A DNA stretch of 64,000 nt from contig DBMM01000106.1 of NCBI GenBank assembly GCA_002298925.1, forward strand, positions 14,852 through 78,851, read 5' to 3'. The notes under the pieces were generated by a model. It saw only the letters and a list, made by a program, of their open reading frames with translations. It was not told the DNA's origin and did no database searches. Of this stretch, positions 43,148 through 50,530 are shown piece after piece; within the stretch, counting starts at the first letter, position 1, and each line of letters opens with the position of its first letter. The DNA is from Geobacter sp. UBA698 (GTDB lineage Bacteria > Desulfobacterota > Desulfuromonadia > Geobacterales > Pseudopelobacteraceae). The translations under genes were made by a program, and so were the position numbers.

Positions 43148-43891
43148 ATGAGTGAAGCAGCCTATAGTCTCAAAGAGTCCATCAGACAACTACCGAGGAA
43201 CATCAAGGAATCCGTTAGCCGGCGGGGAGCAGGAACTCCGGATCAGGAACGGGCCGCAGCCATATTCGGCAACATCTTCCTGCATCTTCATCCGGTCAGG
43301 GTTCATGTCAACTCCCTGCGCCTGAGCTACACCTTTGGCCTGGGACTGATCTCCTTTTTCCTTTTTCTGATTCTGGTCGCCAGCGGAGTGTTGCTGATGT
43401 TCTATTACACCCCTTCCACCCAGTTGGCCTACCGGAACATGAAGGACCTTGAGTATGTCGTCTCTTACGGGGTGGTGCTGCGTAATGCCCATCGCTGGTC
43501 AGCCCATGCCATGGTCGCCTTTGCCTTCCTGCACATGTGCCGGGTCTTCTATACCGGTTCCTACAAGGCACCCCGGGAATTCAACTGGGTAATCGGAGTC
43601 TGCCTGCTGCTCGTGACGCTCCTGCTGAGTTTCACCGGCTACCTGCTCCCCTGGGATCAGCTGGCCTTCTGGGCAATTACCGTCGGATCAAACATAGCCG
43701 CCTATATGCCCTGGATCGGGGAAAAAGTGCGCTTCCTGATGCTGGGGGGCAATGAGGTCGGCCAGATGGCACTGTTGCGATTCTATGTGCTGCACGTGGC
43801 GCTGCTGCCGGTGATCACGGTTATTCTGGTGGCGGTTCATTTTTGGAGGATACGCAAGGACGGCGGCCTGTCCCGTCCGTTGAATGACTAA
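43148..43891 (+). CDS. Cytochrome b (b6-type N-terminal half) of a bc complex
   Basis: Diheme cytochrome b subunit of 247 residues, four membrane helices. Heme ligand pairs are His115/His129 (14 apart) and His216/His231 (15 apart), the uneven spacing of split b6-type cytochromes. The Qo-site loop contains TGYLLPWDQLAFW. It oxidises quinol, or reduces quinone if run backward with PCMH electrons. The C-terminal half is encoded separately at 44052, so this is a split b6/subunit-IV arrangement. GGAGATAAC precedes the ATG. Confidence 0.95.
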   Translation: MSEAAYSLKESIRQLPRNIKESVSRRGAGTPDQERAAAIFGNIFLHLHPVRVHVNSLRLSYTFGLGLISFFLFLILVASGVLLMFYYTPSTQLAYRNMKDLEYVVSYGVVLRNAHRWSAHAMVAFAFLHMCRVFYTGSYKAPREFNWVIGVCLLLVTLLLSFTGYLLPWDQLAFWAITVGSNIAAYMPWIGEKVRFLMLGGNEVGQMALLRFYVLHVALLPVITVILVAVHFWRIRKDGGLSRPLND

Positions 43892-43899
43892 TCTAAAAT

Positions 43900-44005
43900 C
43901 CCCTCCCCCTGGCGGGGGAGGGCGAGGGTGGGGGGGGAATAGCCACGAAGCAGGAAGTTTGCACCTTCACCCACCCCCCAACCCCCTCCCGTCAAGGGAG
44001 GGGGA
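43900..44005. repeat. C/G-rich paired-hairpin repeat, copy 2
   Basis: Same architecture as copy 1: CCCCTCCCC-TGGC-GGGGGAGGG, GAGGGTGGGG, a spacer, CACCCACCCCCCAACCCCC and CTCCCGTCAAGGGAGGGGG. It sits between the two cytochrome b half genes inside a probable operon, so it may affect relative expression of the downstream genes. Confidence 0.78.
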
Positions 44006-44051
44006 GTGATAGGCATGACCACGAATTAGAGATAATGGAGGAGGAGCAGCC

Positions 44052-44576
44052 ATGCAACAGGTAGCGAAAAGAGAAGAGATATTCCCCAGGGATCCCAACA
44101 AGACCTACTCCCTGATGGCGATTGTGGAGGGGGATTCATTCCAGGTTGAACGCGGTCCCGATGACACGCTGCAGAGCTGGCCGCACCTGATGGTGCGTGA
44201 GTTGCTGCTCTTCCTGCTGGTCTTTATCGTGATTGTCGGCGTTTCACTTGTTTTCAACGCCCCCCTGGAAGAACCGGCCAATGCCTTGCACTCGACCAAT
44301 CCGGCCAAGGCCCCCTGGTATTTCGTCGGGATCCAGGAATTGGTGAGCTATTCGGCCTTTCTGGGCGGAATCGTGGCTCCTGCCGTGATCGTCCTGTCCC
44401 TGCTGTTTCTACCCTACCTGGATCGGAATCCGAAGGGAACCGGTGTCTGGTTTTCCCCGGACCGTAAAATTGCCACCCTGCTGTTCACCGTTTTTGTCAT
44501 TGCCATGATCATCCTGATCCTGATCGGGCAGTTTGTGCGGGGACCGAACTGGGGTTTGTACTGGCCGTGGGCGTAA
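44052..44576 (+). CDS. Cytochrome b subunit-IV-like C-terminal half
   Basis: Membrane protein of 174 residues with three helices. The Qo-site PEWY-equivalent appears in NPAKAPWYFVGIQELVSYS near residue 88. The N-terminal 40 residues are polar and cytoplasmic. It pairs with the cytochrome b at 43148 to give a full b subunit. GGAGGAGG precedes the ATG. The C-terminus ends in GPNWGLYWPWA, as in other bacterial subunit-IV proteins. Confidence 0.93.
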   Translation: MQQVAKREEIFPRDPNKTYSLMAIVEGDSFQVERGPDDTLQSWPHLMVRELLLFLLVFIVIVGVSLVFNAPLEEPANALHSTNPAKAPWYFVGIQELVSYSAFLGGIVAPAVIVLSLLFLPYLDRNPKGTGVWFSPDRKIATLLFTVFVIAMIILILIGQFVRGPNWGLYWPWA

Positions 44577-44590
44577 CAGATCAGATCAAT

Positions 44591-44684
44591 AGACTGAAGG
44601 CTGAAGACTGAAGGTAGAAGCAAAAGCGTTGGACACATGATGAATTTCGTTCCTTCAGTCTTCAGTCTTAACACCTTTTACAAG
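44591..44684. repeat. CTGAAGACTGAAGG inverted repeat, copy 1
   Basis: GACTGAAGGCTGAAGACTGAAGG-like tandem heptads at the left and TTCAGTCTTCAGTCTTAACACC at the right form a long inverted repeat across about 45 bases. A second copy with the same TTAACACCTT tail lies at 53667-53784. Both copies sit in gaps inside the p-cresol block and could fold as long hairpins in the transcript. Confidence 0.72.
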
Positions 44685-44694
44685 GAGAATTGAT

Positions 44695-45213
44695 ATGAGT
44701 TTCGAAAACAGCGCCTGTGCAGCGACTCTGCACGACAAAGCCTCTGACGAGGCGGTTAACGGGGACCGCCGGGACTTTGTCAAAAAACTGTCCGTAACAA
44801 CGTTGGTTCTGGGGGTCGGGGCAGCCATCGTTCAGTGCGGTCGGTTTCTGCAGCCCAATGTGCTCTACGAGCCTTCCCGGGTATTCAAGGTCGGCGAGCT
44901 GAGCAAGTTCCCGATCGGCAGTCGCATCGTCATTGAAGGGCGAGGCATTGAGATCGTCAGGGAACGAGACGGTTTCCACGCCATCTCTCTGGTCTGCACC
45001 CATCTGGGATGCCTGATCAAGCCGGTGGAGAACGACCCCGAGATCGGATACTTGTGCCCCTGTCACGGCTCCACCTTTGCCCACAAGGGTGAGGTTCAGG
45101 GTGGACCCGCACCCAAGGATCTTCCCTGGTACGAGATGTATCTGGACCACACGGGAACTCTCGTGGTGGATGCGTCCAAGGTGAACCATAAACGGACCAA
45201 GCTTGTCGTCTAA
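44695..45213 (+). CDS. Rieske [2Fe-2S] protein of the bc complex
   Basis: Rieske iron-sulfur protein of 172 residues. Cluster ligands are in CTHLGC and CPCHGS near residues 100 and 121. The N-terminal GDRRDFVKKLSV followed by a hydrophobic helix is a Tat-type signal anchor, normal for Rieske proteins which are folded before export. It moves electrons between quinol at cytochrome b and the c-type heme partner encoded next (45254). AAGGAG lies 8 bases before the ATG. Confidence 0.95.
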   Translation: MSFENSACAATLHDKASDEAVNGDRRDFVKKLSVTTLVLGVGAAIVQCGRFLQPNVLYEPSRVFKVGELSKFPIGSRIVIEGRGIEIVRERDGFHAISLVCTHLGCLIKPVENDPEIGYLCPCHGSTFAHKGEVQGGPAPKDLPWYEMYLDHTGTLVVDASKVNHKRTKLVV

Positions 45214-45253
45214 GACAGGACCTCACACATGCAAACCTATGGAGGATAAGCAG

Positions 45254-46183
45254 ATGGAAAAAGCAGTTTTGCGCAAGCTTACATTACTCTCCGTCATCTG
45301 CGGAGTGGCCGGTTTTGTCCTGTTGGGCTTAACGGCGGTCCGCGATGGGAAGCGGGAATGGAAGCAATATCAGGCCGAATATAAAGAACTGCTTCTGAAA
45401 AAGATCAGTCGTGACCGCAATCCGGCACTCTACGAGAGGATTGCGAACATGAAACCGGAGATCAAGCAGGTCGTCATCGATGAGTGGGGGGCGGTCGACC
45501 GCTGCGTAACCTGTCACCTGGGGATCGAAGATCAACTCTTTGCAAGTGCCAAGCAGCCTTTTACCGCTCACCCCAAGCCGGAGCTGTTGAAGCACCATCC
45601 GGTTGAAAAGTACGGCTGCACCATCTGTCATGGTGGCCAGGGACTGTCCACAATCTACGCTGGTGCCGCCCATAAGGCTGTTGATCATTGGCCGGTCCCG
45701 ATGGTGGCAAAAGGGCTGATGCAATCACGTTGCGGTGTCTGCCATAAAGATTTCGAGGCAATCGGAGCAGACATGCTCATCAAGGGGCGTGAAATCTTCA
45801 AGGAAATGCATTGCGCCGGCTGTCACCAGATCGAGCGTCAGGGGGGCGCCGTCGGCCCGGATCTGAGCGCCTTTGCCGACAAGGACCCCGGCAACTTCTC
45901 CTATGCCAATCTTGATAAGGGCAGTCATTCCAAGCAGGCATGGGTCATAGAGCACTTCAGGGATCCGAAGAAGGTCAGTCCGGGCTCTCCCATGCGTACG
46001 TACGCCATGAACGACTATCAGATCGAATGCCTGGCAAGCTATGTATTGAGCCTGAGCCAGCGGGATTTCCCGCGGCAGTATACCCCCAAGGTGAAGGCGG
46101 ACTTTGCTCCCCACAGGGTGGACGTGATCGTCCCCGAAACCGAATTGTCAGCCGCCGCGGATCATGAAAAGGGCATCGAGTAA
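45254..46183 (+). CDS. Membrane-anchored tetraheme c-type cytochrome
   Basis: Protein of 309 residues with an N-terminal uncleaved helix (LTLLSVICGVAGFVLLGL) and four heme motifs: CVTCH, CTICH, CGVCH and CAGCH. The last motif lies in a mono-heme cytochrome c domain with GPDLSAFADKDPG and a Met ligand candidate in SPGSPMRTY. Directly after the Rieske gene it takes the place of cytochrome c1 in the complex and is the probable electron port to the PCMH cytochrome. GGAGG lies 8 bases before the ATG at 45254, which I prefer over an upstream start. Confidence 0.92.
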   Translation: MEKAVLRKLTLLSVICGVAGFVLLGLTAVRDGKREWKQYQAEYKELLLKKISRDRNPALYERIANMKPEIKQVVIDEWGAVDRCVTCHLGIEDQLFASAKQPFTAHPKPELLKHHPVEKYGCTICHGGQGLSTIYAGAAHKAVDHWPVPMVAKGLMQSRCGVCHKDFEAIGADMLIKGREIFKEMHCAGCHQIERQGGAVGPDLSAFADKDPGNFSYANLDKGSHSKQAWVIEHFRDPKKVSPGSPMRTYAMNDYQIECLASYVLSLSQRDFPRQYTPKVKADFAPHRVDVIVPETELSAAADHEKGIE

Positions 46184-46215
46184 TGGTTAAGTGTGCATTG
46201 TAAATCTTTAAAAAA

Positions 46216-46322
46216 TCCCCTCCCCCTTGACGGGGGAGGGTTAGGGTGGGGGTGAATGTGCCACAATTTCGACTGTTGCTGCTTCCCCCTCCCCCTAACC
46301 CCCTCCCGCAAGGGGAGGGGGG
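46216..46322. repeat. C/G-rich paired-hairpin repeat, copy 3
   Basis: CCCCTCCCCCTTGACGGGGGAGGG, TTAGGGTGGGGG, a spacer, CCCCCTCCCCCTAACCCC and CTCCCGCAAGGGGAGGGG. Third copy of the family at 3270 and 43900. It lies between the tetraheme cytochrome gene and the PCMH cytochrome gene, separating the bc-complex genes from the PCMH genes. Confidence 0.78.
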
Positions 46323-46351
46323 ATATGATCCTTACCAAATGAGGAGATAGT

Positions 46352-46732
46352 ATGAACCGGAAAACCTTGTCAATATTTGCAGCAACGCTGGTCTTCGGGA
46401 TGTTCCCTGGCTCAAGTGCCCAGGCATTACAGCCGCCGAAAATGCCCTACGTTTTTGCCATGTACTGTTTCATGTGTCACAAGGCCGGCGTGCAGATCGG
46501 CCCGATGGGAATGTTTGACATGCAGTCGAAGAGCGGCAACCCGCTGCACGAACAGTATATCCGCAACAATGTGCGCTTCGGTTACAACGCGATGCCGGCC
46601 TTCCGGCTGTCGGAAGTGACCCCGAAGGAACTTGATGACATCGTCAACTACCTGAAAGTGGTGGCCGCGTATCGCAAAATCCATCCCGAGTACATGCCCG
46701 CGCCGGTGCAGGCAGGAGGGGCAAAAAAATGA
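46352..46732 (+). CDS. pchC: PCMH cytochrome c (beta) subunit
   Basis: Periplasmic monoheme cytochrome of 126 residues. A Sec signal peptide ends near AQA-LQP at about residue 25. The heme motif is CFMCH near residue 39, and the axial Met is in YNAMPAFR near residue 77. This is the pattern of the cytochrome subunit of p-cresol methylhydroxylase, which takes single electrons from the flavin. Its stop overlaps the next gene (ATGATG), and the flavoprotein genes follow. GAGGAG precedes the ATG. Confidence 0.9.
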   Translation: MNRKTLSIFAATLVFGMFPGSSAQALQPPKMPYVFAMYCFMCHKAGVQIGPMGMFDMQSKSGNPLHEQYIRNNVRFGYNAMPAFRLSEVTPKELDDIVNYLKVVAAYRKIHPEYMPAPVQAGGAKK

Positions 46733-47145
46733 TGAACGAGAGCAGAAGGTCATTTTTCAAGACGGTTCTCACAGCCGGGGCAGCCTTGGCGGCCTCCGGA
46801 ACAGTCAGCCAGGTCAGTCGGGCCGAAGCCGCCACCCCTGGGCAGATCAAAGGGGTCTGTCTGTACGTCCCCAGCCTGGGAAAGGCGAGCGATTTTGTCG
46901 AGATGATGAACAAAAATGCTCAGGGCGACTGGACGGTTCATCCCCTGCAGGGAACGATGACGGACTGTTATTTTACAACCAGGAACCTGTACGAAGAGGC
47001 CAGGGACAAAGCCAATACCTTTGTCGGCGTGGTTGATCCGGCAACCTTTGCCATTATCCACGAGGCGATCGTCGACGGCGGCGGCAGCTTCCATTACATC
47101 ACCTACGAAGATCGGAACCGGGTGACCTTTTCCGCACAGGTGTAA
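46729..47145 (+). CDS. Tat-signal small periplasmic protein in the pchX position
   Basis: Protein of 138 residues with a textbook twin-arginine signal SRRSFFK at residues 5-11, a hydrophobic stretch LTAGAALAASGTV and a cleavage site near AEA. The mature part is about 105 residues with two Cys and no cofactor motif I recognise. In Pseudomonas the PCMH operon order is pchC-pchX-pchF, with pchX of unknown function. This gene occupies the same slot between cytochrome and flavoprotein, overlapping the cytochrome gene by 4 bases. It may escort the signal-less flavoproteins through Tat or help FAD attachment; both are inference. Confidence 0.8.
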   Translation: MMNESRRSFFKTVLTAGAALAASGTVSQVSRAEAATPGQIKGVCLYVPSLGKASDFVEMMNKNAQGDWTVHPLQGTMTDCYFTTRNLYEEARDKANTFVGVVDPATFAIIHEAIVDGGGSFHYITYEDRNRVTFSAQV

Positions 47146-47178
47146 TTACAATTCCACATCAGCCGAGGAGGTATGAAG

Positions 47179-48768
47179 ATGAGTCGTTTCGTTGCGCTTC
47201 CCAAGGGAGTGTCAGAAGAAACCTTCGCTAAAGCAATTCAGGAGTATCGCGAGCTCCTGGGCGAGGGGCGGGTCCGCACCGATCCGGCCTCCCTGCAGTC
47301 CTATATGAAGATCATGATTCCCGAAAGCGAGGAGCTGCATAAGCCTTCGGCGGCCATGTATCCGAAAACGGTCAAAGAGATCCAGGCCATTGTCGCCATC
47401 GCCAACAAGTACAAGACGCCGCTCTGGACCGTCAGCACCGGCAAGAACATGGGCTACGGTTCGGCCGCACCGGCCACCCGCGGGCAGATCGTGCTCGATT
47501 TGAAGACCATGAAGAAGATCATTCATGTGGATGAAGAGCTGGGATACTGCCTGGTGGAGCCGGGGGTAACCTACTACGACCTGCAGCAGTACTTCCTGAA
47601 GCACAAGCTGAACCTGTGGGTCGATGTTCCCGCCCCCTCGGCCATGGCCAGCCCGGTCGGCAACACGATGGACAGGGGAGTGGGCTACACCCCTTACGGT
47701 GAACACTTTCTCTTCTCCTGCGGGATGGAGCTGGTTCTGGCCAATGGCGATGTTATCCGCACCGGTACGGGCGGGGTAGCAAACTCCACCAGTTGGCAGA
47801 ACAGCAAATGGGGCTACGGGCCTTACGTGGATGGCATCTTCACCCAGTCCAACTACGGAATCCTCACCAAACTCGGCGTCTGGCTGATGAAGGGGCCCCC
47901 TCCGGGAGGTTACATGCCTTTCCTGATGAAATTCCCCAAGGTGGAAATGCTGGCCGACATTATCAAGACCGTCATGCCGCTGCGACTGGCGCAGATCATA
48001 CCGAACGCCTGTATCGTGGTTAACGCCGGCTGGGAGGCGGCCGGCTACTTCACCTATGACAAGAACGGCAAGGGGACCAACCGGGATACCTTCTACAAGG
48101 GAAAAGACAGCCTCCCCCCCAAGGTTTTCCAGCAGATCATGGACAAGTACAACGTCGGCGCCTGGAACTTCTACGCCGCCCTGTATGGCTCACCGGAGCA
48201 GGTGGCCCTGAACTGGAAGTATGTTTCCGGTTCCTTCAAGGCCAAGTTCGGCGACAAGGTCAAGATCATCACCGAAAAGGAAGCCAAGGACGATCCGATT
48301 TTCGAATACAGACGACAGCTGATGATGGGGGGCAGCACCCTGCAGGAGTTCGGTCTCTATAACTGGCGGGGCGGCGGCGGGTCCATGTGGTTTGCTCCGG
48401 TGGCGGCAGCCCGACCGTCCGAGTGCGACAAGCAGATGAGGCTTGCCACCGAGGTTCTCAACAAATACGGTTTCGACTATGTCTCCGAGTTCATCGTCGG
48501 CTGGCGCGATATGCACCATATCATCGACCTGCTCTACGATCGTACCCAGCCGGAGGAGATGAAGAAGGCCTACAAGTGTTTCGATGAGCTATTGACCGTC
48601 TTCACCAAGAACGGCTGGGGCACCTACCGCACCAATATCGCCTTCATGGATAAGGTCTCCAATTCCTACGGCCAGGGGATGCGCGATATTCATCACACGT
48701 TGAAAAAAGCGCTGGATCCCAACAATATCCTGGCGCCGGGCAAATCCGGGATAAACCTCAATCCTTAA
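47179..48768 (+). CDS. pchF: PCMH flavoprotein alpha subunit (4-cresol dehydrogenase)
   Basis: Flavoprotein of the vanillyl-alcohol-oxidase/PCMH family, 529 residues. It oxidises p-cresol to a quinone methide that is hydrated to 4-hydroxybenzyl alcohol, and then to 4-hydroxybenzaldehyde. The FAD domain is seen in KYKTPLWTVSTGKNMGYGSAAP near residue 75. The residue aligned with the FAD-linking tyrosine is Tyr394 in GLYNWRGGGG. The catalytic Tyr483-Arg484 pair is in WGTYRTN. The end LDPNNILAPGKSGI is the family hallmark. I choose the second ATG (47179), 7 bases from GAGGAGG. No signal peptide, although the family works in the periplasm. Confidence 0.94.
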   Translation: MSRFVALPKGVSEETFAKAIQEYRELLGEGRVRTDPASLQSYMKIMIPESEELHKPSAAMYPKTVKEIQAIVAIANKYKTPLWTVSTGKNMGYGSAAPATRGQIVLDLKTMKKIIHVDEELGYCLVEPGVTYYDLQQYFLKHKLNLWVDVPAPSAMASPVGNTMDRGVGYTPYGEHFLFSCGMELVLANGDVIRTGTGGVANSTSWQNSKWGYGPYVDGIFTQSNYGILTKLGVWLMKGPPPGGYMPFLMKFPKVEMLADIIKTVMPLRLAQIIPNACIVVNAGWEAAGYFTYDKNGKGTNRDTFYKGKDSLPPKVFQQIMDKYNVGAWNFYAALYGSPEQVALNWKYVSGSFKAKFGDKVKIITEKEAKDDPIFEYRRQLMMGGSTLQEFGLYNWRGGGGSMWFAPVAAARPSECDKQMRLATEVLNKYGFDYVSEFIVGWRDMHHIIDLLYDRTQPEEMKKAYKCFDELLTVFTKNGWGTYRTNIAFMDKVSNSYGQGMRDIHHTLKKALDPNNILAPGKSGINLNP

Positions 48769-48823
48769 CTCCGCCTGGCTTGTTTGCCGAAAAAGATACG
48801 ATCAAAGTCGAGGAGGCATGTAC

Positions 48824-50389
48824 ATGAGCAGTTTTATTGCACTTCCCCAGGGATTGAAAGAAGAAACATTTGCCAAAGCCATTCAGGAGTTTCGTTCCCT
48901 GCTGGGTGAAAACCGGGTCCGGAGCGACCAGGCTTCTCTGCAGCCCTATATGAGGAACACGATCGCTGAAGTCGCGGATGTTCGCAAACCTTCGGCGGTG
49001 ATCTACCCGGCTGCTCCCAAAGAAATTCAGGGGATCGTGGGTATCGCCAACAAGCATAAAATTCCCCTCTGGACCTGTTACGGCGGAGAAAACGAAGGCT
49101 ACGGTTCCGCAGTGCCGGCTACGAACGGGCAGATCATACTCGACCTGAAGAACATGAAGAAGGTGATCGAAGTCGACCAGGAGCTCGGTTACTGCCTGGT
49201 GGAGCCGGGAGTGACCTATGACGAGCTGCAGCAGCACTTAAAGAAGAACAACATCAATCTGTGGCTCGACACTCCGGCCCCATCCACCGGGGTGAGTGTG
49301 GTCGGCAACATTTTGGAGCGGGGCAGCGGCTATACCCCCTACAGTGAAGACTTTCTCTTCTCCTGCGGCATGGAAGTGGTCCTCGCCAACGGCAGCCTGC
49401 TACGCACCGGCATGGGGGGCATCCCCAACTCGACCAGTTGGCAGGTTTTCAAATGGGGTTTCGGACCCTACGTTGACGGACTGTTTTCCCAGGGCAACAA
49501 CGGGATCGTCACCAAGCTCGGCACCTGGCTGATGGGACCTCCGCCACCGGGCGGGTATATGCCCTTCTGCATCAAGTTTCCAAGGAAAGAGATGATTGCC
49601 GATATCATCAAGCCGCTGATGTTTCTGCGGCAGGCCCAGATTGTGCCCAATGCCTGCGCCCTGGTCAACGCCGGCTGGGAAGCGGCTACCTGTTTCGCCA
49701 ACAACAGGAAGAACAATGGCGGCTTTCTCAAGAAGGGGCCAGGGGTCATCCCCACCAAGCAGCTGATGGACAGCTACGATGTGGGGGCCTGGAATCTTTA
49801 TGGCGCCGTGTATGGCTCGCCGGAGCAGGTGGCACTGAACTGGATGTACGTCTCCGGCACCTTCAAGGCGGCCTTCGGCGACAAGATCAGGATCATAACC
49901 GAAAAAGAGGCCAAGAACGACCCGGTCTTCGAGTATCGCAAACAGCTGATGATGGGAGGGATTACCCAGCAGAGTCCCCTTGACAGATGGCGCTCCGGCG
50001 GCGGCTCCATGAAATTTTCTCCAACGGCTGCCGCCCGACCGGCCGAGTGCTACCAGCAGGCGAAGATCGCCTCGGAAATCGTCAACAAACATGGTTTTGA
50101 CTATTTAAGCGAGTTCAGCTTCTTCTGGTACGACGCGCGCCATGTGGTCGACCTGCGTTTTGACCGCACCCAGCCCGATGAGATGAAGCGGGCCTACAAG
50201 TGTTACGAGGAGCTGATGAATGTCTTCAGCAAGCATGGCTGGGCGATCAGCCGCACCAACAGCGGCTTTATGGACAAGGTGGCCGAGTCCTACGGTCCCG
50301 CCATGCGGCGGCTCAATCGTACCATCAAAAAAGCGCTGGATCCCAACAACATCCTGGCACCGGGCAAATCGGGCATCAGTCTGGGCTGA
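48824..50389 (+). CDS. PCMH flavoprotein alpha-prime isoform, probably lacking covalent FAD
   Basis: Paralogue of the alpha subunit, 521 residues, similar along its full length. Two key positions differ. The FAD-linking Tyr is Asp387 (PLDRWRSGGG) and the catalytic Tyr is Ser476 (AISRTN); the following Arg is kept. It should therefore neither bind FAD covalently nor catalyse in the normal way. This fits the known G. metallireducens enzyme, in which an alpha-prime isoform without FAD pairs with alpha and two cytochromes. The start at 48824 is again the second ATG behind GAGGAGG. No signal peptide. Confidence 0.92.
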   Translation: MSSFIALPQGLKEETFAKAIQEFRSLLGENRVRSDQASLQPYMRNTIAEVADVRKPSAVIYPAAPKEIQGIVGIANKHKIPLWTCYGGENEGYGSAVPATNGQIILDLKNMKKVIEVDQELGYCLVEPGVTYDELQQHLKKNNINLWLDTPAPSTGVSVVGNILERGSGYTPYSEDFLFSCGMEVVLANGSLLRTGMGGIPNSTSWQVFKWGFGPYVDGLFSQGNNGIVTKLGTWLMGPPPPGGYMPFCIKFPRKEMIADIIKPLMFLRQAQIVPNACALVNAGWEAATCFANNRKNNGGFLKKGPGVIPTKQLMDSYDVGAWNLYGAVYGSPEQVALNWMYVSGTFKAAFGDKIRIITEKEAKNDPVFEYRKQLMMGGITQQSPLDRWRSGGGSMKFSPTAAARPAECYQQAKIASEIVNKHGFDYLSEFSFFWYDARHVVDLRFDRTQPDEMKRAYKCYEELMNVFSKHGWAISRTNSGFMDKVAESYGPAMRRLNRTIKKALDPNNILAPGKSGISLG

Positions 50390-50530
50390 CAGGAATATTG
50401 CCGCCCCGAAGTTTCTTGAATCTCGAAGGTTGGAAGAATTGCAGCTAATTAAAGGAAAGGAGAGCAGGTCATCCAGTTCCAGAGGCGATCTTTCGTAGGT
50501 TAACAGTACGAACGAATCAGGAGGGTTTAG

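Noticed and set aside
43900..44005. G-quadruplex as the main function of the G-rich stretch
   Set aside because: The G-runs belong to a repeated inverted-repeat element with matching C-runs, so hairpin formation is the simpler explanation.
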